Positions 1-7,305 of a DNA stretch of 17,913 nt are shown here, in pieces. The position numbers were made by a program, and so were the translations under genes. This stretch comes from Armatimonadaceae bacterium (GTDB lineage: Bacteria; Armatimonadota; Armatimonadia; Armatimonadales; Armatimonadaceae): contig JAUJNC010000140.1 in NCBI GenBank assembly GCA_030446525.1, positions 1 through 17,913 on the forward strand, read 5' to 3'. Below the pieces are notes generated by a model, which was given only the letters and a program-made list of their open reading frames with translations, made no database searches and had not been told where the DNA came from. Every line of letters begins with the position of its first letter. The first letter of the stretch is position 1.

Positions 1-47
1 CACTTGTCTCAGGCAGGCTCTTGACGGGGGCGAAGGCGGGTACTCTA

Positions 48-86
48 CTCAGGCACCGCCCTCGGGCAGCGCCCTCAGGCACTGCC
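48..86. repeat. Three tandem copies of a 13-bp repeat
   Basis: Copies CTCAGGCACCGCC (48-60), CTCGGGCAGCGCC (61-73) and CTCAGGCACTGCC (74-86) lie head to tail and differ at two or three positions each. A more diverged copy, CTCAGGCAGGCTC, lies at 8-20. The 13-bp period does not preserve a reading frame, so a protein repeat is unlikely. No function can be assigned; iteron-like or regulatory repeats and simple slippage are both possible. Confidence 0.6.
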
Positions 87-126
87 ACGGCGTGGGATCT
101 GCCCGGTGCAAGAGTGCGGTTTGGTG

Positions 127-253
127 GTAAAGCGCCGCTGGAGGTGCGCTTTACGTCGTGAGGTGAAAGCCTGTGATTGGCTCCGACGCAATTAGCCTCC
201 CGGGGGTGCGCTTTGCGTGCCGACGCAAAGCCGGGGCAAGTACGTCCGACGTA
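127..253. promoter_or_regulatory. Cluster of three perfect inverted repeats
   Basis: Three perfect palindromic structures lie within 130 bp. The first has arms GTAAAGCGC (127-135) and GCGCTTTAC (146-154) around a 10-nt loop. The second has arms GCTTTGCGT (210-218) and ACGCAAAGC (223-231) around a 4-nt loop. The third is TACGTC-C-GACGTA (241-253). The arms share related words such as CTTTACGTCG, CGACGCAAAG and CGACGTAAA. They could be binding sites for one regulator or RNA hairpins. No gene is recognised here, so the role is open. Confidence 0.4.
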
Positions 254-524
254 AAATACAGAGTTGGGCAGCGGCGACGCAGAATCGAGAAGGACGACTG
301 ACGATGAGTGAGGGTTTAAAAGAGACCGACGAGGGAACAGACCGACGAGGGAACAGACCTATGCGCCGGGGAAAGGACAGACTGGCGAGGCCTTCCCGAT
401 GCGATCGGGAGGGTTTCGGCTGCGGTGAAGTCTGAGTTGGCTGCGCTTGCCATTGCTCGCACCGGGCCCGGGACGCTGTTCTACAGTTTCGAAAACGACC
501 CCCACGGACCCGAGGGCAAAGCAC
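254..524. other. Intergenic stretch, no recognised gene
   Basis: No recognisable protein is encoded. It holds a 16-bp tandem duplication (325-356) and a stem-loop with arms CTTCCCGAT (392-400) and ATCGGGAGG (404-412) around GCG. There is also a small open frame of 43 codons from ATG 304 to 435, preceded by AAGGA at 290-294. That frame is rich in Arg, Asp and Gly and resembles nothing I know, so I do not call it a gene. Confidence 0.4.
325..356. repeat. 16-bp tandem duplication
   Basis: ACCGACGAGGGAACAG occurs twice in a row (325-340 and 341-356) without mismatch. It looks like a recent slippage duplication in non-coding DNA. Confidence 0.6.
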
Positions 525-671
525 GACAAAAAGCCCGTCGATCTGGCCGGCGTGGCGGTCACGCTGCAGGCGGGCCAGGAGCTGGTGTTCGTGCCGAAGA
601 TCGGCCGCCATCACACCGCCAGCACGTTCACGCTGCGCGACCTGACCGTGACCGCGTCCGCGCCGCTGTAA
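525..671 (+). pseudogene. C-terminal remnant of a secreted beta-rich protein
   Basis: In the frame ending at TAA 669-671 the last 48 codons read like a real protein end: DKKPVDLAGVAVTLQAGQEL, then VFVPKIGRHHTASTFTLRDL and TVTASAPL. The alternating pattern resembles the closing strands of a beta-sandwich or carbohydrate-binding domain in secreted glycosidases; that is a guess from pattern, not a family match. Upstream in this frame the sequence stops looking protein-like, and no start with a ribosome-binding site fits, so the rest of the gene appears deleted. The fragment ends 22 bp before the next gene and may once have been the preceding cistron. Confidence 0.4.
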
Positions 672-693
672 ATCGATCATAAGGTTCGTGAGC

Positions 694-2703
694 ATGCAAC
701 AACGTTGTTTTATTGAAGCCATCGCCGTTTTTGTTTTGCCCGTGTTGGCGGTCGGTCAGGCCGAAGCGGAAAACATCACGTTCCCGCCCGACGCCGGGGT
801 CGTCAACGTCGTCACGCGCTACGGGGCCGATCCCGTCGATAACGGCAACGACGACACGCCCGCGCTGTTGCGCGCGATCCGCGAAAACCTCAACAAGCAC
901 AAGATCCTGTACTTCCCGAACGGCGTGTACAACGTCCGCCAAACGCTCTGGTGGCGCGACACGAGCGCCGCGCCGGCGAGCGGGACGCCGGGCTTCGGCG
1001 GCTGGGGGCGGTTCCTGTCGTTCCAAGGCCAAAGCCAAAACGGCGTCGTCCTCAAGCTGCGCGACCGCACGTTTGTCGACCCGGCCCGCCCCCAGGCCGT
1101 GATCATGACCGCGTCAGGCGACGACTTCAACCAATACGACAACACAGACGGCCGGGGCAACCAGGCCTTCGGCAACTACCTCCAAAACCTGACGGTCGAT
1201 GTCGGGGCGAACAACCCGGGCGCGATCGGCATCGATTATCAGGTCAGCAACTACGGCGCGCTGCGCAACGTGACGATCCGCTCGGGCGACCCGGCCAAGC
1301 AAGGCCACACCGGCCTGTCGATGACGCGCCGCGACAACGGCCCGGGCCTGATCCAGAACGTGCGCATCGAGGGCTTCGACACTGGCATCCGCACCAAAGG
1401 CGAGGTGTACAGTCTGGTGCTGGAAAACGTCGCCCTGGCCGGCCAGAACACCGTCGGCGTGGACAACGACGCCATGCCCTTGTCGATCCGCGCCCTCGCC
1501 AGCACCAACGCTGTACCCGTGTTGCGCAGCCGGAACAGCGCCCACGTCGTGCTTTTGGACAGCCACTTTGCGGGCACAAACGGCGCGTCCGTCGTTGCCG
1601 CCGTGGACAACGCGAACAACGCGTCGCGGATGCTGGTGCGCAACCTCGTCACGAGCAGTTACGCCCGCGCGATCCGCAGCCGCGGCGTGGACGTCTCGGG
1701 CGCGCACATCAACGAATGGGTGTCAGACGGGCCGAACGGCGTCCACCGTCTGTTCACGTCGCCGCCGCGGACGCTGAACCTGCCGGTTCGCGAAACGCCG
1801 AGCTACCGAGACGAAAACCTGGGCAACTGGCGCAGCGTCGGCGTGCCCAGCGGCAGCGATGACACCGCCGCCATCCAGAACGCCTTGAATTCCGGCGCCC
1901 CGACCGTGTACTTCCCTGGCGGCACCTACCGGATTCGCGACACCCTCACCGTCCCGACCACGATCAAGCACCTGGTTGGGCTGTCCAGCCGGATCGAGAA
2001 AACGATGACGCACTTGTTCACCGACGGCCGCCCGTTCTTCCGGTTCGCGGACCGGACCGGGGCCGACACCACGTTCGTCGAAGGGTTCCGGTTCAACGCC
2101 GCGCCGGGCGTGTTCGCTGGGCACGCTTCCGCCCGAACGCTCGTCCTCAGAGACATCGGCGGCTTCGGCGGCGACGGGTTCCGCGGCCAAGCCGGCGCGG
2201 GCGCGCTGTTCCTCGAAAACGTGGCGGCCACGGGCCGTCTCGAGAGTGGGCAAACCGTTTGGGCGCGCCAACTGAACCCCGAAGGGGGCGGCACCAAGCT
2301 GCACAACAACGGGGCGATCTTGTGGATCCTCGGCCTGAAAACCGAAGGCGGCGGGACCGCAATCGAGACGCGCGATGGTGGCAAAACCGAGGTGCTGGGC
2401 GGCCAGCTGTACCCCGCCGGCGCGCCGCCCGCCGAAACGGCGGCGTTCGTCAGCCACGAGTCCGGCCTTAGTGTTTCGTTCGCCGGAACCTCGTACGCCG
2501 CTAACAACTTCTACCCCTTCATCGTCCGCGAAACCCGCAACGGCGTCACGCGCGAGCTGCCCCGGGCCCAAGTCCCCAGGCGCACCTTTAACGGCGCGAA
2601 CGTGAACCTGTACGCGGGCTACGCGCCCCCGCGCCGCCCGTCGCCGTCCGCAACGAGTAAAAGCGACGCCACCAAAAAGAACCGCCAACCCAAGAAAGGT
2701 TGA
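694..2703 (+). CDS. Secreted double beta-helix protein (pectate lyase 3 / GH55-like)
   Basis: Probable exported polysaccharide-active enzyme of 669 residues. An N-terminal signal peptide (residues 1-25, hydrophobic core AVFVLPVLAV, cleavage after AEA) precedes ENITFP. Two Pectate_lyase_3-type right-handed beta-helix units follow. The first has its DDT motif in NDDTPALLRAI and then YFPNGVYNV; the second starts near residue 380 with GSDDTAAIQNAL and YFPGGTYRIRDTL. The units are joined by TLNLPVRETP near residue 360. The tandem layout resembles GH55 glucanases, but the substrate cannot be read from sequence. It is paralogous to the C-terminal half of the gene at 17588-15000. An in-frame GTG lies at 688, but ATG 694 is better placed behind AAGG (681-684). 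The prepilin gene starts 6 bp after the stop, so the two are probably co-transcribed. No frameshift is seen. Confidence 0.85.
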   Translation: MQQRCFIEAIAVFVLPVLAVGQAEAENITFPPDAGVVNVVTRYGADPVDNGNDDTPALLRAIRENLNKHKILYFPNGVYNVRQTLWWRDTSAAPASGTPGFGGWGRFLSFQGQSQNGVVLKLRDRTFVDPARPQAVIMTASGDDFNQYDNTDGRGNQAFGNYLQNLTVDVGANNPGAIGIDYQVSNYGALRNVTIRSGDPAKQGHTGLSMTRRDNGPGLIQNVRIEGFDTGIRTKGEVYSLVLENVALAGQNTVGVDNDAMPLSIRALASTNAVPVLRSRNSAHVVLLDSHFAGTNGASVVAAVDNANNASRMLVRNLVTSSYARAIRSRGVDVSGAHINEWVSDGPNGVHRLFTSPPRTLNLPVRETPSYRDENLGNWRSVGVPSGSDDTAAIQNALNSGAPTVYFPGGTYRIRDTLTVPTTIKHLVGLSSRIEKTMTHLFTDGRPFFRFADRTGADTTFVEGFRFNAAPGVFAGHASARTLVLRDIGGFGGDGFRGQAGAGALFLENVAATGRLESGQTVWARQLNPEGGGTKLHNNGAILWILGLKTEGGGTAIETRDGGKTEVLGGQLYPAGAPPAETAAFVSHESGLSVSFAGTSYAANNFYPFIVRETRNGVTRELPRAQVPRRTFNGANVNLYAGYAPPRRPSPSATSKSDATKKNRQPKKG

Positions 2704-2709
2704 CCGTGT

Positions 2710-3105
2710 ATGCAACGACGCGTTCCTCACCCAAGCGGGCATCCGGCCTTCACGCTGGTCGAGCTGCTCGTCGTGATAGCAATCATCTCGATCCTGGCCG
2801 CTATCCTCTTTCCCGTGTTCGCGCAGGCGCGCGAAAAGGCCCGGCAGACCGCCTGCCTCTCCAACCTGAAGCAGATCGGGACGGGCATCATGCTGTACAA
2901 ACAGGACTACGACGAAACGTTCCCCGCCTTCAAGCTCCATGACACGGGCCCCTTCGGCCCTTCCCGGCCTTATGGCTGGGGCGACTGCTTCCAGAGTTAT
3001 GTCAAGAGCACGCAGGTCATGCGCTGCCCCAGTACGGGCAGCCGGCCCAACAGTGGGACCAATCCCAACCTGGCATACACCGATTATTGTATCAACGGGG
3101 GAATA
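2710..3105 (+). pseudogene. Type II secretion-like prepilin, 3' end cut off by an IS
   Basis: The N-terminus has the prepilin cleavage/methylation signal [20 protein letters not shown] followed by [19 protein letters not shown] and KQDYDETFP, the form seen in Armatimonadota pseudopilins. Peptidase cleavage would be expected before Phe, although the usual Gly is replaced by Ala (PAFTLVE). The ORF starts at ATG 2710, 6 bp after the beta-helix gene, with AGAAAGG at 2693-2699 as ribosome-binding site. After about 132 codons it runs into the IS5 element; the open frame continues to 3132 only through IS sequence. The missing C-terminal half, which should carry the H-X9-DG region, is not found beyond the two IS elements. 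The product is probably non-functional. Confidence 0.85.
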
Positions 3106-3965
3106 AGAGACGGTTTGAAAAGTGTCAGTTGACTGCCAGCCTGCGGACCATGAGGCGAATCATGGCCAGGTAGATCATCGCCTCACTCGTCTGGGGCAAG
3201 ACTTCGTAGTCTTTGCTCAGGCGCCGACAACAACAAAGCCAGGCAAAGGTGCGCTCCACAATCCAGCGGTGCGGCAGCACCGCAAAGCCCTTCTGAGCGT
3301 CGGTGCGCAGCACCGGCTCCAAGACGAACCAGAAATGCGCCACTACCCACACCAGCAACTGACCGCGATAGCTACCATCCACCCAGATCTTGCGCAGCTT
3401 CTTGCCCGCGCCCCAGAGGCGGCCAAACAGCAGGCGGGCCCCCGCCGCGTCCGAGGTCGAAGCGGCGGTCACGACCACCGCCAGCTCCAGGCCCAAGGTG
3501 TCCACCAGGAGGTGGCGCTTGCGCCCCTTGACCTGTTTGCCGCTGTCGTAGCCGCGCACGCCCGCGATCTGCGTAGTCTTGACGCTCTGGCTATCGAGCG
3601 CTCCTGCCGTGGGATGCTTGTGGCGCCCGGCTTTTTGGCGCACCCGGGCGCGCAGCGTGTCATGGATGCGCTTGCAGGTGCCCTCGTCTCGCCAGCGGCG
3701 GAAGTAATAGTAGACGCTCTGCCAGGGCGGGTACTCTCGCGGCAGAAGACGCCACGGGATGCCGCCCACGAGCAGGTAGAGCAGAGCGTTGACGACTTGG
3801 CGCATGTCGATGCACCGCGGTCTGCCGCCTTTCTTTGCCAGCGGGATCCGGTCTTTGCTACACTGCCATTGGCGGTCGGTCAGATCGGTCGGGTAAGTTG
3901 AGGTAGCCATAACCACAGCCTATCCCATGCTCTGTCCGGCCGCTAACACTTTTCAAACCGTCTCT
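3106..3965 (-). mobile_element. IS5-family insertion sequence, complete
   Basis: The 860-bp element has perfect 20-bp terminal inverted repeats, AGAGACGGTTTGAAAAGTGT at 3106-3125 and its complement at 3946-3965. A TA at both junctions (3104-3105 and 3966-3967) fits the 2-bp target duplication known for the IS427 group of IS5. Perfect ends and an uninterrupted transposase suggest a recent insertion. It disrupts the prepilin gene and lies directly against the IS630 element to the right. Confidence 0.85.
3125..3910 (-). CDS. IS5-family transposase
   Basis: A 261-residue DDE transposase, single open frame. The N-terminal part ([34 protein letters not shown]) is the helix-turn-helix region typical of IS5 (DUF4096). 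Catalytic residues visible are D106 in [10 protein letters not shown]178 in IWVDGSYRG and E219 in [11 protein letters not shown], with the signature [11 protein letters not shown] 3910 gives [18 protein letters not shown] 3916 is an alternative two codons upstream. The stop codon overlaps the left terminal repeat. Many IS427-group elements need a frameshift between two ORFs; this one does not. It is transcribed opposite to the gene it interrupts. Confidence 0.9.
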   Translation of the reverse strand: MATSTYPTDLTDRQWQCSKDRIPLAKKGGRPRCIDMRQVVNALLYLLVGGIPWRLLPREYPPWQSVYYYFRRWRDEGTCKRIHDTLRARVRQKAGRHKHPTAGALDSQSVKTTQIAGVRGYDSGKQVKGRKRHLLVDTLGLELAVVVTAASTSDAAGARLLFGRLWGAGKKLRKIWVDGSYRGQLLVWVVAHFWFVLEPVLRTDAQKGFAVLPHRWIVERTFAWLCCCRRLSKDYEVLPQTSEAMIYLAMIRLMVRRLAVN

Positions 3966-4004
3966 TATAGACGAGCCAATTAAAAGTCGGATAAAATAGG
4001 TGGC

Positions 4005-5092
4005 ATGAGACCTCGTCGCTTCCACCTAAGCCAACCGGCAGCCAACGAATTACAGGCCGCCTACTTACACAGTCATGATGCCGATACCAAGACCCGTTAC
4101 CAGGCCGTGCGTCTCTACGGCCTGGGCTATCGTGTCACTCAAATCCTCGACATCTGCGGTTGCAGTCGCACCAGCTTGATGCAGTGGAGCCGTGCCTACC
4201 AAGAACGCGGGCTCACGGCTCTACTGGATCATCGTCAGGGCGGCAACCGCGCCAAGTTAAAGCCCGAGCAGGTCGAGTGCCTGCAGAATCAACTGCACCG
4301 CTACACGCCCGCCCAACTGCTGGGACGCCACACTTGTGTCGGTGACGGACAGTTCTGGACAGTGGTGGATCTGGCCCAACTGGTGGAACGTGACTACGGC
4401 CTGACTTACCAGAGTCCGACCTCCTATCGCAGCCTGCTGGCCAAGTGTGACTTGAGTTATCAACGTCCCGCCAAGCAGTACAAGTCGCGCACCGACAGCA
4501 AGGTCATGGCGTTTGAGGAACTGCTCGAAAAAAACTCGTAGACACGGCCCAGAATGCACCCGACACACTCGTACTGGCGGGCGACGAGGCGTCTGTGTAT
4601 CTGCAAGCCTCCGTAATGCGGGTGTGGGCACCGATCGGACAGACGCCCGTTGTCAAAGCCGATCCGGGACGCGACAACACCCATTTCTATGGGGCGCTCA
4701 ACCTGCACACGGGCGAGGAAGTCGTCCTGCGCTCGGAGTGGATGAATGCCCAAGTGTCGGCGCTGTTTCTGAATCGGGTACTTCTGGCGTACCCGGCTTG
4801 CCCGATATTGCTGTTATGGGATCGGGCTCCCTGGCACCGTGGTGCGCCGATCCGAGAGATACAAAAAGCCAATCCGCGTCTGGAGATCTTGTGGTTGCCA
4901 CCCGGTTCACCGGAGTTGAACCCTCAGGAACATGTCTGGAAAGCCGCTCGGGAGGCGGTTAGCCACAACCACTCTCGGCCGAAACTGTCCGAGTTAGCGG
5001 CAACGTTCGAGACGCATTTGACGACATCGCGCTTTGCCTGCTCGCTACTGGAGAAGCATGGGTATGATCTCCTTTGTACGAGGTTTAAGTGA
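4005..5092 (+). CDS. IS630-family transposase made by -1 frameshifting
   Basis: Two overlapping frames encode one DDE transposase. The first (ATG 4005 to TAG 4539-4541, 178 codons) holds helix-turn-helix domains (RYQAVRLYGLGYRVTQILDI, then CSRTSLMQWSRAYQERGL). The second is entered by slipping back one base at A AAA AAC (4529-4535). The joined product is 362 residues, normal for the family. It contains the catalytic triad D194 (AGDEASVYLQ), D273 (LLLWDRAPWH) and E309 (PELNPQEHVW). The first D lies in the second frame upstream of any good start, so the second ORF alone could not be active. Only this one shift separates the frames, which argues for programmed frameshifting and a live element rather than decay. 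Confidence 0.8.
4515..4535 (+). promoter_or_regulatory. Programmed -1 frameshift site
   Basis: The slippery heptamer A AAA AAC lies at 4529-4535, in exact X XXY YYZ phase with the upstream frame (codons GAA AAA AAC). A Shine-Dalgarno-like GAGGA (4515-4519) sits about 10 nt upstream, the distance known to stimulate -1 shifts in bacterial dnaX and IS genes. The zero frame stops two codons later at TAG (4539-4541). A weak downstream stem CTCGT/ACGAG (4568-4572 and 4584-4588) may or may not help. Confidence 0.7.
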
Positions 5093-5166
5093 TGTCTCTC
5101 AGAGAGCCAATGACCAGAAAACCCCCGGCGTTCACCAAAAAAGTTAGTGAAAACATTTGCTGACTC

Positions 5167-5215
5167 TTGCCATCGTTAGCATATACATGGTATGCTGCTA
5201 CAATCGTTGGCGCAA
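5167..5215 (+). promoter_or_regulatory. Promoter with two LacI-type operators (copy 1)
   Basis: Operator 1 is TTGCCA-TCGT-TAGCAT (5167-5182) and operator 2, weaker, is CTACAA-TCGT-TGGCGC (5198-5213). Their centres are 31 bp apart. TTGCCA (5167-5172) doubles as a -35 box, with TATGCT (5191-5196) as -10 after 18 bp. One site therefore covers the -35 and the other the start region, as expected for a repressor. It lies 45 bp upstream of the LacI-type gene, which suggests autoregulation and control of the downstream prepilin and hydrolase. The same module recurs at 9009-9055. Confidence 0.6.
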
Positions 5216-5258
5216 AAACAGCCAAGCGACGTGGTCATGGTCAGAGCTCTGAGAAGCA

Positions 5259-6250
5259 ATGCCAGCAACTCTAGCGATGTGCCCAAGAGGCCGATGTTTC
5301 CATCCGGACGGTCTCGCGCGTGATCAACAATGCCAAGGAGATCGATCGGACACGCGCCGGCAGGTGCAGGCGCTATCGAGAAACTCGGCTATCGGCCCAA
5401 CATCTCGGCCCGCAGCCTCAGAACAGGCCGGTCGCTTCACTCGGTCTCGTGGTGCCGCAGATCTCCAATCCTTCTTTCCTGCCGTCGTTCTTGGCGCCGA
5501 GAAGGCGGCGCGCCATCATGGCTATACCCTGATCCTGTGCAACACCAACAACGATCACGGTGGAGCTGGAATATCTGGACTTGTTTACCGCCAAGCGGGT
5601 CGATGGCGTTATCCTCTGCGGCAGCCGCCTGTCTGAAGCGGACCTTGAGCGGTGTGGCGCAGGAGGAGCATCTGCCGCTCTCTATCTTGACCAGCCGCCG
5701 CCGCGCGCCATGGCGCGCGGTGGTCAGCATCGACGGAGAAAGCGGCCTGCGCACGGCGACGGCCCACCCTGATCGGTCTGGGGCACGCGCGCGCATCGCT
5801 TATCTGGGATGGCAGGGACGGCTGCATGACGAGCGGCTGACCGGCTATCGGGCTGGCCACGGAGACGGCGGGGTTGCGCGCCGAGGATTCCTGGATAGCA
5901 ATGGCGCCGAGGCCCGTATGGAGGACGGGCGAGAGCGTCCTCGACCTGTTCCAGCGCGTGCAGGACATCACGGCGATCGTCTGCGAGACAGACCTCCTGG
6001 CGATCGGGGTGTTGCAGGCCTGCGCACTGTCGGCCGGCGCGTCCCGCAGGACCTGTCGGTGGTCGGCTTCGACGATATTCGCTGGCCGCCCTGGTTTCGC
6101 CGCCGCTGACGACGATGCGCGCGTTGCCTGCGAGCAGGTCGGGGAAATGCTGGTCGAAGCGTTGCTTCCGTCTCTGGGCGGTCACAAGGTTCCCTGGGAG
6201 AGACGAATCATCCCCGTGGAGCTCGTCGTCCCTCCTCCCAGTGGTCCCGT
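5259..6250 (+). pseudogene. LacI-family transcriptional regulator, frameshifted
   Basis: Read across frames, the region encodes a LacI/GalR repressor. It begins MPATLA, then an interrupted DVAQEA, then DVSIRTVSRVINNAKEID (helix-turn-helix and hinge), YRPNISARSLRTGRS, the sugar-binding fold (VVPQISNP, ARHHGYTLILCNTNND, LFTAKRVDGVILCGSRLSE, VSIDGESGLRTATAH, RIAYLGWQGRLHDERLTGYR), and VPQDLSVVGFDDIRWPP near the C-terminus. At least eight single-base changes break it. Several look like a lost base in a short run; for example GCGATGTGCCC is where GCGGATGTGGCCC is expected. If these are sequencing errors the gene is intact and is the likely ligand-controlled repressor of the two operator modules. 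The end point near 6250 is approximate. Its sugar ligand is unknown. Confidence 0.75.
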
Positions 6251-6424
6251 GAAAAGCCGGATAGTCCTGGCGCTCGCGCTGCGGACAGACCGGCTGGGAG
6301 TGCTCGTACTCGCAGAGCAGGAGAGCCGCCGCGGACTATCCTGCCAGTGTCTTATTACCGGATCTCGGGTACCGATCGCGTCGCGCTTCGGGGCGCGTTT
6401 CTCTTGTCAGCAAAGGAGCATCCT
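6251..6424 (+). other. Spacer between regulator and prepilin
   Basis: No protein is recognised in these 174 bp. It ends with AAAGGAG (about 6413-6419), a strong ribosome-binding site 6 nt before ATG 6425. No clear terminator was seen, so read-through from the regulator is possible. Confidence 0.35.
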
Positions 6425-7278
6425 ATGCGGAATTCGAACAACATATCTGGCTCTGGCCTTCCACAGCCGCTTGCGGACGTATGGCCTTCACCTGATCGAG
6501 GCCTGCTTTCGTCGTGATCGCCATCATAGCGATCCTCGCCGCCATCCTTTTTCCCGTCTTCGCACAGGCACGGGAGAAGGCGCGGCAGATCGCCTGCCTG
6601 TCCAACACCAAGCAGGCTCGCCCTGGGCGTGATGCGGTACGCACAGGACTATGACGAGACCCTGCCCGTGCGCGGCGATAACGCCGCGAACCGCGGCCGC
6701 TGGCAATGGCAGATCTTCCCCTACGTCAAGAACGAGCAGGTCTTCACCTGCCCGAACCTCTCGTCCAGCCCCTGGAGAGCCACGGTCACGCCCAGGGCCT
6801 GGGCACCAACGACCGGGGCGGCTACGGCTGGAACAATGCGCTGGCGCAGAACGCCCCGCCGGGATCCGCGTCCACGGTGACCGCCGTCGCGCCGGGCTAC
6901 TCTCTTGCCGCCATCGTCAAGCCGGCGGAAACCATCATCATCGGCGACACCGGCTTCGCCGGCACGAGCAGCGCTGCCGCGGGCTGGACCATGTACGCCG
7001 CCGATCCGCGCAAGCCCGTGGCCGGCACGGTCAGCCAGCCGGGGCTGTATCCGCAGTTCCGCCATCACACGGAGCAGACACAGCCGGCCACGGGCGGCTT
7101 CGCCCTGCCGACCAAGGGACGGGCCAACTTCTGCTTCCTGGACGGCCATGCCAAGTCGCTGTCCACCGCCCAGGCGTTGACGTCCGCTGCCCAGGAAGAC
7201 GGTCGGCCGCTGCGCGCCGAGGACCCGCCCAACCACCAGAATAACGACATCGAGTACGTTCTATGGAACATCTACTGA
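6425..7278 (+). pseudogene. Prepilin with H-X9-DG C-terminus, frameshifted
   Basis: ATG 6425 follows AAAGGAG. The N-terminal signal is garbled by indels near 6490-6515, but [34 protein letters not shown] and [16 protein letters not shown] are readable across frames. Further shifts lie near 6612 (one extra base in AAGCAGGCTCGCCC) and 6750-6800. From about 6800 one clean frame runs to TGA 7278. It includes GTNDRGGYGWNNALAQ, VKPAETIIIGDTGFAGTSSA, RHHTEQTQ and FCFLDGHAKSLS, and ends NNDIEYVLWNIY. It is a full-length pseudopilin of about 270 residues apart from the shifts. The hydrolase gene starts 24 bp after the stop. The last 348 bp are duplicated at 9112-9457. Confidence 0.8.
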
Positions 7279-7291
7279 TCCCGTTTGCTCC

Positions 7292-7305
7292 GGAGGTACG
7301 AATTG
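7292..7305 (+). promoter_or_regulatory. Ribosome-binding site fixing a TTG start
   Basis: GGAGGT (7292-7297) lies 5 nt before TTG 7303-7305. The open frame extends upstream to TTG 7285, but that codon has no ribosome-binding site and would add a charged segment (LLRRYE) before the signal peptide. TTG 7303 is therefore preferred. Confidence 0.7.

Larger units (their letters stand above)
3968..5103 (+). mobile_element. IS630-family insertion sequence, ends approximate
   Basis: The element is defined by its transposase (4005-5092). The ends are not sharply resolved. The left edge AGACGAGCCAATTAAA and the complement of the right edge (AGAGACATCACTTAAA, from about 5085-5100) match only partly, mainly in AGA and TTAAA. 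IS630 elements insert at TA; a TA lies at the left junction (3966-3969), but none is clear on the right. The octamer GAGCCAAT occurs as a direct repeat at 3973-3980 and 5104-5111, which may be chance or a flanking duplication. Confidence 0.6.

Noticed and set aside
951..1862. Plus-strand frame of 303 codons within the beta-helix gene
   Set aside because: It is very rich in Arg, Gly and Pro, the usual look of an out-of-frame GC-rich shadow.
1723..2940. Long minus-strand open frame of 405 codons
   Set aside because: It is antisense to the beta-helix and prepilin genes, has no ribosome-binding site and no family-like sequence.
4005..4541. Reading the IS630 transposase as two genes or a pseudogene
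   Set aside because: A phased A AAA AAC site, an upstream Shine-Dalgarno-like stimulator and a restored full-length triad make programmed frameshifting the better explanation.
5104..5111. GAGCCAAT direct repeat (also 3973-3980) as an IS630 target duplication
   Set aside because: IS630 elements are known to duplicate TA, not 8 bp; one octamer pair may be chance, so the ends were left approximate.
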